Made by a program: the position numbers and the translations under genes. From Candidatus Methanophagales archaeon (GTDB lineage Archaea > Halobacteriota > Syntropharchaeia > Alkanophagales > Methanospirareceae), in the NCBI GenBank assembly GCA_014061035.1, contig JACGMN010000060.1:1-7034 (forward strand): a stretch of 7,034 bases of DNA, read 5' to 3'. The notes under the pieces are model-generated. The model ran no database searches, was not told where the DNA came from, and worked only from the letters and a program-made list of their open reading frames with translations. The stretch's first letter is position 1. Each line of letters begins with the position of its first letter. Shown piece by piece: positions 1 through 5,650 of the stretch.

Positions 1-1385
1 CGTGTATCGTCTCCAACCAGTTCTACATCTTTTAATACGGTCTCCATCTTTCCAGAGATCATCACCTGAGTAACCGGGAACAAATCGCCATTTTTAATCC
101 CAAAAGCGTTCTGTGCAACGACGGAGAACTCACCCGATGCTCTTGACGCAGTATGTGCGCCAATTACATCGTTTACGAATAGCCCATCCCGTATATCTGC
201 AATGATCTCTTCCTTAGATACGCTAGCACTTCTCCTTCTCCTTCTCCCTCTTCCTCCTCTTCCTCCTCCTTCGCTCTTAATGATAAAATTCGTTGCTCCC
301 GGTGCTGGTAGGCTGTCGAAGCTTCTTATTGCATTACCTGTGCTTTCCGTACGGTCTTTACTGGCAGTGTAGGAATCGTAGAGGAAGTTCTTGAGTATAC
401 CGTCTTCCACTATAATCGTGTACTGAGAAGGAACACCTTCGCCATCCATCTTTCTACTATTTACTCCTGACAGCATAGTGCCATCGTCAACAAACGTAAG
501 AATCTCTGAAGAAATCGCTTCACCGATCTTACCATGATAAGGCGATTGGTGCCGCTGCACATTCTCGGCGTTCAGTTGTGGAATTACGGTGTATGCGAAT
601 AAGCTTTGCACTGCTCTAGGAGAGAGAATAACAGGAAGTTCTGCTGTTCTGAACTTCTTTGCACCTAAACTCGCCACAGCTACCTCTGCCGCCGTCCTGC
701 CTATTTCTACAAAGTTCATTTCACTGAGCGTTCTGCGTACCGCACCCTCGTATCCTGAAGTCTCTTCGCCGCTACCTTCACTTCCAGTTGCCACTACCGT
801 TATCCCTGCGGAGACGTACGTGCCTTTATCGTCGGTCTCGATACCTTCAGAATTTAAGATATATGTTTCATTAAAACCCACGGCAAAGCACCCCTCTGTT
901 GGCATGCATCTAACACCTTCTGGTACCTTATCCTTATACTCCTGGATTCCAGTTAGTAACTCTTTACAAAGCATTATCGCAGCCTCGTTGCCGCTCTCAG
1001 CGTCAAGAAGGTCAACTATTCGCGGGTCAGGCATGTTTTCCTGCTCTTTGTACTTGTAGTCTGGCATAGTTGTTGATGCTGATGCTGGTGTGGGTAAGCC
1101 CGCAAAATGCTTATCGTGCTCCGATACCTGTGCCTGCTTCAGTGCGTGCTCCACGCATTCCTCTATCTTTCCCTTCTCCAATGCAGTAGTATGTGAGAAC
1201 CCTATCTTATTGGAAATTATGACGCGCACGCCGACCCCCCTGCTTTTTACACGCTTTACTCTCTTCACTTCTTCGCGATCAAGGTCGATGTATAACACAT
1301 CGCTCAGTTCTCCATAAATCTCTACCTGGTCGCAGTCAGAGCACTTTAGTGCAAAATTCAGTCCTTTATGCATAATCTCGTGCAT
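1..1385 (-). CDS. pmbA: TldE/PmbA-type metalloprotease-complex subunit, C-terminus cut by window edge
   Basis: The frame is open from an ATG at 1385 to the left edge, giving about 461 visible residues; E. coli PmbA has 450, so little is missing. Family landmarks include VDDGTMLSGVNSRKMDGEGV, then YDSYTA and the ESTGNA block, and near the end DVIGAHTASRASGEFSV. No HExxxH zinc motif is visible, so this is the non-catalytic TldE/PmbA partner rather than TldD; the family forms TldD/TldE heterodimers that cleave unfolded or modified peptides in the cytoplasm. No tldD lies in the window; it could lie just beyond the left edge. Residues 373-385 form a Gly/Arg-rich insert absent from the family as I know it. 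In-frame ATGs occur at 1385 and 1373. A strong Shine-Dalgarno (1415-1420) instead points to an out-of-frame ATG at 1405, so the true N-terminus is uncertain. Confidence 0.88.
   Translation of the reverse strand, partial: MHEIMHKGLNFALKCSDCDQVEIYGELSDVLYIDLDREEVKRVKRVKSRGVGVRVIISNKIGFSHTTALEKGKIEECVEHALKQAQVSEHDKHFAGLPTPASASTTMPDYKYKEQENMPDPRIVDLLDAESGNEAAIMLCKELLTGIQEYKDKVPEGVRCMPTEGCFAVGFNETYILNSEGIETDDKGTYVSAGITVVATGSEGSGEETSGYEGAVRRTLSEMNFVEIGRTAAEVAVASLGAKKFRTAELPVILSPRAVQSLFAYTVIPQLNAENVQRHQSPYHGKIGEAISSEILTFVDDGTMLSGVNSRKMDGEGVPSQYTIIVEDGILKNFLYDSYTASKDRTESTGNAIRSFDSLPAPGATNFIIKSEGGGRGGRGRRRRRSASVSKEEIIADIRDGLFVNDVIGAHTASRASGEFSVVAQNAFGIKNGDLFPVTQVMISGKMETVLKDVELVGDDT
229..272 (-). repeat. 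44-bp purine-only tract inside pmbA encoding a Gly/Arg-rich insert
   Basis: On the coding (minus) strand, 44 consecutive bases are purines, built from GGA, AGA and AGG triplets. The frame is preserved and encodes E-GGG-R-GG-R-G-RRRRR. In TldE proteins this point lies between the strand reading TNFIIK here and the helix KEEIIADIRDG, normally a short acidic or glycine turn. It looks like a triplet expansion by replication slippage, tolerated in a surface loop. A mirror-like polypurine run of this length can also adopt a triplex structure. Confidence 0.8.
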
Positions 1386-1408
1386 TTCCGTCTCTTTTAT
1401 CTCATTCC

Positions 1409-1416
1409 CTATATCT
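1409..1416 (+). promoter_or_regulatory. Possible TATA box for the DUF488 gene
   Basis: The sequence CTATATCT is centred about 22 bases before the ATG at 1434, the spacing expected when an archaeal transcript starts at or next to the start codon. No Shine-Dalgarno precedes that ATG, which fits a leaderless mRNA. The 48-bp gap is shared with divergent pmbA, so the two promoters must overlap. Confidence 0.35.
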
Positions 1417-1433
1417 CCTTAAAAGAATTTAAT

Positions 1434-1943
1434 ATGAGAGAATTGAAGATCTTTACCATCGGGACAGGTAACAGGAGCATGGAAGAGTTCTTATGCTTGC
1501 TCGCGGCATACCAGATAGAAGCTATCGCTGACGTGAGGCGAATTCCTACATCGAGGCATAGGCACTTCAAACAGACGAATTTAAAAGCGAGTTTGAAGCA
1601 GAACGGCATAGCGTACCATCACATTGTAGAACTCGGCGGCTACCGGGAAGGTGGCTATACGCGGTACATGAAAACACGGGAATTTGAAGAAGGCTTGCAG
1701 TACGTTGAGCAGCTCGCGAGATCAAAACGAGTGGCAATCACATGCGCTGAGCTTCTTCACTACAAATGCCACCGCAAGTTCACAGCAGATGCGCTTACTT
1801 TCCACGGCCACACGGTACTGCACATAATAGACGAAAAGCAGACCGTTGAGCACAAAAGCAAGAACGATAAATCCAAAACCGTTGGTGTTATTAAGACGTT
1901 AGATGAGTTCCTGAATGATAAGAATGCTCCGCCGGGGATTTGA
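1434..1943 (+). CDS. DUF488 family protein
   Basis: This is a 169-residue DUF488 protein. Family signatures are TIGTGNRS at residues 8-15, DVRRIPTSRHRHF at 33-45, ELGGYREGGY at 66-75 and the paired motif CAE...CHRK at 104-115, with the two conserved cysteines C104 and C112. The biochemical role of the family is not settled; the Cys/Arg motifs suggest a small enzymatic or nucleotide-related domain. I chose ATG 1434 because IGTGNRS-type motifs sit close to the N-terminus in relatives. The frame could extend back to an ATG at 1368, but that would overlap divergent pmbA and add an unrelated hydrophobic stretch. The C-terminal 35 or so residues are lysine-rich and less typical. The last six codons and the stop lie within the convergent tRNA-Glu gene. 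Confidence 0.85.
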   Translation: MRELKIFTIGTGNRSMEEFLCLLAAYQIEAIADVRRIPTSRHRHFKQTNLKASLKQNGIAYHHIVELGGYREGGYTRYMKTREFEEGLQYVEQLARSKRVAITCAELLHYKCHRKFTADALTFHGHTVLHIIDEKQTVEHKSKNDKSKTVGVIKTLDEFLNDKNAPPGI

Positions 1944-1999
1944 ACCCCGGTCGTGGGCTCGAGAGGCCCAAATGCTTGGCCGAACTACACCAGCGGAGC
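1925..1999 (-). tRNA. tRNA-Glu (anticodon CTC)
   Basis: Read on the minus strand, the 7-bp acceptor stem GCTCCGC pairs with GCGGAGC. The anticodon stem TGGGC/GCCCA encloses the loop CTCTCGA, giving anticodon CTC (decodes GAG). The T-arm is CGGGG/CCCCG around TTCAAAT. The discriminator is A and no CCA is encoded. The 5' half, beginning GCTCCGCTGGTGTAG, resembles archaeal tRNA-Glu. The gene lies 47 bp downstream of atwA on the same strand with no obvious TATA box between, so co-transcription with atwA followed by processing is possible. It overlaps the convergent DUF488 gene by 19 bp. Confidence 0.95.
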
Positions 2000-2008
2000 A
2001 TGGAGTGG

Positions 2009-2038
2009 AGCATAGCACAGCACAGCACAGCATAGCAA
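2009..2038. repeat. Pentamer tandem repeat (AGCAY)6
   Basis: Six consecutive 5-bp units read AGCAT, AGCAC, AGCAC, AGCAC, AGCAT, AGCAA on the plus strand. They fill most of the 47-bp spacer between the tRNA-Glu 5' end and the atwA stop codon, so any atwA-tRNA read-through transcript would carry them as GUGCU-type units before the tRNA. Confidence 0.85.
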
Positions 2039-2046
2039 AGATAGCT

Positions 2047-3768
2047 TCATTCCAGCTCTTTAAACGTTTCAGATACGAATGCGTCACAGACTTCATCTGG
2101 ATTCCCCCGCATTACAACTCTACCTTCATCAATTAAGAGCACTTCGTGCGCAAGCTCCCTGATTACGTCAAGTTGATGGCTTACAACTAGAATGGTGGTC
2201 TTGAACTCACGGTTCAAATCTTTCAGCGTATTTGTCACAATGCGCAGCGAGATCGGATCAATGTCGCCAAAAGGCTCGTCTAATAGCAGAATTTCACAGT
2301 TTGCAGCTAAGAGCGCAGCAATTGCAAGCCGTATCTCCTCGCCCTTGCTCATCTCAGATACATAACGCCTGAATATATCTTCCGGTAGATTCACCGCATC
2401 GAAATACGGCTTAGTGGCTTTTAATGCATCAACCGCTGGTAATTTAGGGAACAGCTCATCCAGTATATCCAGATCAAGCCCTAACTCGTTGAGTCTCCCC
2501 TTCGCTTCTTCCTCCGGCATGTCCGCGAGTCGTAAAAGGACATCAAGTGTAACTGCACTTATACCGAGTTCTTTTGCCTTTTTCAACGCCTGTTTTACAA
2601 GTTCAAACTTCTTCAACCCAATCTTTTGCGAAAAGAGGTCCAGAACGAGCTGATAGTGTGGAAGTGCGAACTCTTGATGAATAATGCCTATTTTACTCCT
2701 TGCCTCTATTGACCTTTCCCCATATTCCGCAATATTTGCGAAATCCACCTTCCCTATTTTGATCAGGACGTGCCCACTATCCGGCTTCTCAAAACCACTC
2801 AATAGCCTCATCAATACCGTCTTACCCATTGTGGAAGGACCAATTATCCCGAGTATCTGCCCACGCGGGATAGGGATATTAAGGTCTTGCATCTCAATCG
2901 TTCTTATCAATGTACGAGATGTGGCTATAGTGTATTTCTTCCATGCGTCATCGACCAGGATCATCGTATCCTTCAGATTCTCTACCGGAGCTAACGGTTT
3001 TACTGGCTCAAGTGGCGCTAAGAACTTCTCTATCACACTCTCCGTATCGCCTTCCTCTACTACTCTACCATTATCCAGCATGAGCATTCTATCGCTGAGA
3101 CATCTATGCACGTCTGACATGTGCGAGACGAGCAATGTACTCAAATCTGTCTGAGCTTTCACCATCTTCAAACTATCGAGCAGATGTTTTCTAGTTAAGA
3201 TATCTGACATCGTACCCGGTTCATCAAGCAGTAATAAAGCAGGTTCCTTCGCAAGCTGCCGGGCAAGTAAGACTCGTTGTTTGTCACCACCGCTCAAAAT
3301 CGTGAAAAGATGATTCCATTTGTCTCGCAGCCCAACGAGATCAAGTATCTTAAATGCTTCTTCTTTTAACTCTTCGTATTCATCTTCAAACTCAGGCACT
3401 TCTTCAAAACCAACCTGTTTTGCCCGTAACCGGCTTATCACATTGTCAATCACTGAGATATTATAAAGTGCGAAAGATCGCTGAAGGTGAAAAGCAGTTT
3501 TAGCACGAAGGATTCTGAACTCATCGTAGGACGAATCTGGCGTAATCCTGATACCGTCCAGCTCTATTGACCCTTCGTCAAAACGCTCGTAACCGCGAAG
3601 CATGCGAAGTAATGTTGTCTTACCCGCTCCGCTCCGTCCTATGATCCCCAGCGTCTCACCCTTTTTTATCTCGAACGATACATTATCCAGCGCTACCAGC
3701 TCTTTATCTATGTTTGATAACTCATATCTCTTACAGATCCCTTGAACACGTAATAATTTTTCCATCAT
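2047..3768 (-). CDS. atwA: Methyl-coenzyme M reductase system component A2 (AtwA), tandem ABC ATPase
   Basis: This 573-residue soluble protein has two ABC nucleotide-binding domains and no membrane segments. Domain 1: Walker A GRSGAGKT (44-51), Q-loop Q96, signature LSGGD (158-162), Walker B LLLLDEP (178-184), switch SH at 215-216. Domain 2: Walker A GPSTMGKT (310-317), Q-loop Q365, a long helical insert about 380-465, degenerate signature MSKGEE (473-478), Walker B ILLLDEP (493-499), then SHQLD. The proline-rich linker is around 252-262. Length, tandem layout and the insert match AtwA, the ATP-dependent component that helps reduce the nickel of F430 and activate methyl-CoM reductase. Its presence implies an Mcr-using archaeon. 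No mcr gene is in the window, but atwA is often unlinked to mcr. Start: ATGATG at 3763-3768; I take the first, with only a weak GAGATG-like ribosome site upstream. Confidence 0.92.
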   Translation of the reverse strand: MMEKLLRVQGICKRYELSNIDKELVALDNVSFEIKKGETLGIIGRSGAGKTTLLRMLRGYERFDEGSIELDGIRITPDSSYDEFRILRAKTAFHLQRSFALYNISVIDNVISRLRAKQVGFEEVPEFEDEYEELKEEAFKILDLVGLRDKWNHLFTILSGGDKQRVLLARQLAKEPALLLLDEPGTMSDILTRKHLLDSLKMVKAQTDLSTLLVSHMSDVHRCLSDRMLMLDNGRVVEEGDTESVIEKFLAPLEPVKPLAPVENLKDTMILVDDAWKKYTIATSRTLIRTIEMQDLNIPIPRGQILGIIGPSTMGKTVLMRLLSGFEKPDSGHVLIKIGKVDFANIAEYGERSIEARSKIGIIHQEFALPHYQLVLDLFSQKIGLKKFELVKQALKKAKELGISAVTLDVLLRLADMPEEEAKGRLNELGLDLDILDELFPKLPAVDALKATKPYFDAVNLPEDIFRRYVSEMSKGEEIRLAIAALLAANCEILLLDEPFGDIDPISLRIVTNTLKDLNREFKTTILVVSHQLDVIRELAHEVLLIDEGRVVMRGNPDEVCDAFVSETFKELE

Positions 3769-3836
3769 TTCGTTTCATCTCAAATCTTCTCTTCTCTTGT
3801 TATTTACTAATTATTAAAGTCAAAAAAGGATCAGTA

Positions 3837-3846
3837 CTATTTAAGG
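3837..3846 (-). promoter_or_regulatory. Probable atwA TATA box
   Basis: On the minus strand CCTTAAATAG matches an archaeal box A element. It lies about 70 bp before the atwA ATG and would give an untranslated leader of roughly 45-50 bases. It sits directly between the heptamer array and the gene, so the array would lie just upstream of the core promoter. Confidence 0.35.
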
Positions 3847-3861
3847 TTTAAAGGTAACTAC

Positions 3862-3944
3862 TCAGGTTCAGGGTTCATGGTTCAGGGTTCAAGGATCAGG
3901 GATCAGGGTTCAGGGTTCAAGGTTCAAGGTTCAAGGTTCAAGAT
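3862..3944. repeat. Heptamer tandem array 1, unit TCARGGT
   Basis: One 6-bp unit (TCAGGT, 3862-3867) is followed by eleven 7-bp units up to 3944. Units are variants of TCAGGGT and TCAAGGT, the four at the right end being the TCAAG type. Single-base variants (TCATGGT, TCAAGGA, TCAGGGA) are interspersed. There are no unique spacers, so this is not a CRISPR array. It lies in the 206-bp gap between the permease stop and atwA. Heptanucleotide arrays of this style recall the STRR repeats of cyanobacteria; what this one does is unknown. Confidence 0.9.
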
Positions 3945-3974
3945 TAGACATATAAAAATCCTAAACCCTAATTT

Positions 3975-4865
3975 TTAAGCAGATGGAATAGACAGGATGA
4001 GCGGTATAGAGATTATGCTGAGAAGAGTAGTGATAAAAACTACAGCGGCGACTAGCGAGGCGTCTCTGTTGTATTTGGTGGCTAATACCAGTGCCATAAT
4101 AGCAGAAGGCATTGCTGCTTGAAGCACGATGATGTCTCTTACCAATCCTTCTATGGAAAACAGGCTGATGATCGAGATGGCAAGAAGAAGACCGCCAAGA
4201 ATTCTAAATATGGAAGCGAGAACCGCTATTTTTGCTACACTTAAATTTATTTTCATCTCAGCCAGCTTATAGCCGAGCACGAGTAATGCTAAGGGAATAG
4301 CGGTCATGCCTATCAGTTCAACTGGTGCGAAGAGCATATCAGGGATTGGAATCTTCAAGAGATTGAGAACCATGCCAATTACTACAGCGTAGAGCAACGG
4401 AACCTTGAAGATTTCTCGTATCTCATCCTTCTGCTGCACGATATAGATGCCGAGGCTATAGATCAATAAAGAATGCATCATGTCATAGACAACCGCTAAT
4501 GCCAAGCCGTCTATGCCAAAGGCGGCTAATGCGATGGGATAGCCCAAAAAACTGGTGTTACCAAAGACCATCGGTAAATACAGTCCTTTTTTATCTGACT
4601 GTGTTATTTTAAAGATGAGGAATGCAGCAAGAGCCATAATGAGGATGATTGTCAATGCTGCGCCGGCAAGTGTAGCGAAATTTATCAGGTTAATATCGCT
4701 TCTTGCGATAGAAGTGATGATTAAAGCTGGCGCTGCTATATAAACGATTAGATCGAGAAGGGTTTGAACATCAAATCGCAATCGCTTGACTTTACTTATC
4801 GCATACCCGACCAGGATGATCAGGAATGTTGGGAGTATTATTTGTATCTGTGCGAGTTCGGGCAT
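3975..4865 (-). CDS. AEC (auxin efflux carrier) family transporter
   Basis: This 296-residue, very hydrophobic protein has about ten predicted membrane segments in two five-helix halves, near residues 8-25, 37-55, 64-86, 97-117, 120-143, 153-171, 178-200, 210-235, 241-262 and 271-293. Family motifs are GNTSFLGYP (102-110) in the broken helix of the first half and QAAMPSA (249-255) followed by TKYNRDASLVA (263-273) in the second. Prokaryotic members move small organic anions such as malate or other metabolites across the cytoplasmic membrane; the substrate here cannot be told. The start at 4865 is supported by a TATA-like element about 22 bp upstream and the lack of a Shine-Dalgarno, which suggests a leaderless message. 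The gene is divergent from rps14 (60-bp gap) and has no operon partner. A T-run (TTTTTATAT) lies just after the stop. Confidence 0.9.
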   Translation of the reverse strand: MPELAQIQIILPTFLIILVGYAISKVKRLRFDVQTLLDLIVYIAAPALIITSIARSDINLINFATLAGAALTIILIMALAAFLIFKITQSDKKGLYLPMVFGNTSFLGYPIALAAFGIDGLALAVVYDMMHSLLIYSLGIYIVQQKDEIREIFKVPLLYAVVIGMVLNLLKIPIPDMLFAPVELIGMTAIPLALLVLGYKLAEMKINLSVAKIAVLASIFRILGGLLLAISIISLFSIEGLVRDIIVLQAAMPSAIMALVLATKYNRDASLVAAVVFITTLLSIISIPLILSIPSA

Positions 4866-4882
4866 AGCATAGGGTAGTTTAG

Positions 4883-4890
4883 TTAATATA
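4883..4890. promoter_or_regulatory. Divergent TATA-like element between AEC permease and rps14
   Basis: TTAATATA on plus reads TATATTAA on minus, so one AT-rich element can act in either direction. It is centred about 22 bp from the permease ATG (4865), suggesting a leaderless start there, and about 39 bp from the rps14 ATG (4926), which would leave a short leader. This is the only clear TATA candidate in the 60-bp gap. Confidence 0.4.
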
Positions 4891-4925
4891 GTAAGAGATC
4901 AAACATATTGAAGTAGAGAAGCAGG

Positions 4926-5081
4926 ATGGTAAAAGAGAGGACGAAGAAATTTGGGAGAGGCGCAAACGCTTGCCGGCGATGTAGCAGAAGTAGAGGCTTG
5001 GTACGTAAGCACGGAATTTATCTGTGCAGACAGTGTTTCAGGGAGATAGCGGCAGAGATAGGATTTAAGAAGTACAACTAA
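4926..5081 (+). CDS. rps14: 30S ribosomal protein S14, zinc-binding type (uS14)
   Basis: This 51-residue protein has the classic zinc ribbon C16-x2-C19 ... C34-x2-C37 with the flanks NACRRCSRSRGLVRKHG and LCRQCFREIA, and ends GFKKYN, the normal short archaeal/zinc-type S14. It sits in the head of the 30S subunit. The start follows a weak AG-rich stretch (AGAGAAGCAGG); length and homology leave no other reasonable start. In archaea S14 usually lies between L5 and S8 in the spc cluster. Here only S8 follows, 67 bp downstream, and L5 is replaced by a divergent permease. Confidence 0.95.
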   Translation: MVKERTKKFGRGANACRRCSRSRGLVRKHGIYLCRQCFREIAAEIGFKKYN

Positions 5082-5086
5082 TCATT

Positions 5087-5094
5087 TTTATATA
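5087..5094 (+). promoter_or_regulatory. TATA box in the rps14-rps8 spacer
   Basis: TTTATATA is an excellent archaeal TATA match within a 67-bp AT-rich spacer. The expected start, about 25 bp downstream, falls at about 5116, right at the ATG of a 13-codon frame (5117). It would let rps8 be transcribed independently of rps14. The T-run at 5085-5089 could also act as a weak terminator for rps14. Confidence 0.45.
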
Positions 5095-5116
5095 CTATAA
5101 TATAATTAATATATTA

Positions 5117-5158
5117 ATGAGAAGAAAAGGACGTAAGAGAGAAAGAAAATGTCGCTAA
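5117..5158 (+). other. 13-codon basic mini-ORF overlapping the rps8 start
   Basis: ATG at 5117 opens a frame encoding MRRKGRKRERKCR with TAA at 5156-5158, overlapping the first ten bases of rps8 in another frame. Its ATG lies where a transcript from the TATA box at 5087-5094 should begin, so it could be read leaderless. rps8 itself has no good Shine-Dalgarno, so translation through this frame could help load S8. The Arg/Lys content may simply reflect purine-rich leader sequence. Treat it as a candidate upstream ORF only. Confidence 0.3.
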
Positions 5159-5541
5159 ATGATCCGCTTGCAGATGCACTTTCGCATATCAAGAATACGG
5201 AAAGAGTTGGGAAGATGGAATGTACGATAAAGCCTGCCTCAAAGCTGATTGGAAATGTACTGAGTGTAATGAAAGAGAGCGGATACATAGATGAATTTGA
5301 ATTTGCTGATGACGGGAAAGCAGGATTGTTCAAGGTGCGGCTCTGCGGTAAAATAAATGATTGTAATGCGATAAAACCAAGGTTTCACGTCCGCGTGAAA
5401 GAATATGAGAAATGGGAGAAGAGATTGCTCCCCGCACGAGATTTTGGGTCACTTATCGTTACAACTTCAAATGGCGTGATCTCGCACAAAAAAGCGATTG
5501 AAGATGGCATAGGCGGCCAGTTGCTGGCTTTTGTCTATTGA
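5149..5541 (+). CDS. rps8: 30S ribosomal protein S8 (uS8)
   Basis: The product is 130 residues, the usual archaeal S8 length. It begins NDPLADALSHIKN, continues with PASKLIGNVLSVMKE (the N-terminal RNA-binding half) and ends with LPARDFGSLIVTTSNGVISH and the closing GIGGQLLAFVY, all highly conserved. It binds the central domain of 16S rRNA during small-subunit assembly; in bacteria S8 also represses its own operon, but nothing here shows that directly. It follows rps14 in the normal order, but the usual next gene, rpl6, is missing and a convergent cutA lies downstream. The start has no clear Shine-Dalgarno. Confidence 0.96.
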   Translation: MSLNDPLADALSHIKNTERVGKMECTIKPASKLIGNVLSVMKESGYIDEFEFADDGKAGLFKVRLCGKINDCNAIKPRFHVRVKEYEKWEKRLLPARDFGSLIVTTSNGVISHKKAIEDGIGGQLLAFVY

Positions 5542-5544
5542 AGA

Positions 5545-5644
5545 TTAGGGATCAGGGTTCAGGGGTTCACGGTTCACGGTTCAGGGGTTCAGTATAATCC
5601 ATGAACCTTGAACCCTGAACCCCTCAACGTAGAACCTCGAACCC
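5545..5644. repeat. Heptamer array 2, direct and inverted units
   Basis: This array fills almost all of the 109-bp gap between rps8 and cutA. Left arm (5545-5592): TTAGGGA, TCAGGGT, TCAGGGGT, TCACGGT, TCACGGT, TCAGGGGT, TCAG. Right arm (5602-5644): the same unit in reverse complement (TGAACCT, TGAACCC, TGAACCCC, then degenerate TAGAACC and TCGAACCC). The unit is the same as in array 1, which lies about 1.6 kb to the left, so both belong to one repeat family. Confidence 0.85.
5562..5623. terminator. Long hairpin between convergent rps8 and cutA, possible bidirectional terminator
   Basis: Bases 5562-5583 can pair with 5602-5623 over 22 positions with 20 matches, leaving an 18-base loop. The stem is made of heptamer repeat units in opposite orientation. 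The position just after both convergent stop codons suits a two-way transcript end or 3' stabiliser. It lacks a T-tract, so function as a terminator is inferred from location and structure. Confidence 0.45.
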
Positions 5645-5650
5645 TGGTAG

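Noticed and set aside
589..1317. Open plus-strand frames inside pmbA (589-1059 and 1090-1317)
   Set aside because: They are antisense to a clearly conserved TldE sequence and show no recognisable motif.
1..1385. Catalytic TldD rather than TldE
   Set aside because: No HExxxH motif is present, and the VDDGTMLSGVNSR and ESTGNA blocks fit the non-catalytic partner.
1368..1433. N-terminal extension of the DUF488 gene from ATG 1368
   Set aside because: It would overlap divergent pmbA and add 22 residues not seen in the family; ATG 1434 places the IGTGNRS motif where relatives have it.
1899..2136. Short frames on both strands across the tRNA-Glu region
   Set aside because: They run through a structurally solid tRNA gene and the pentamer repeat.
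2414..3154. Open plus-strand frames opposite atwA
   Set aside because: Serine/leucine-rich mirror frames of a well-conserved ABC protein; no ribosome site or family resemblance.
3862..3944. CRISPR array
   Set aside because: Units are 7 bp and directly abutting, with no unique spacers and no cas genes nearby.
3862..3974. Telomere-like repeat (similar to TTTAGGG)
   Set aside because: The resemblance is superficial; the array is internal, degenerate, and recurs in inverted form between genes.
5106..5333. 75-codon minus-strand frame opposite rps8
   Set aside because: Antisense to a highly conserved ribosomal protein and serine/phenylalanine-rich, as mirror frames usually are.
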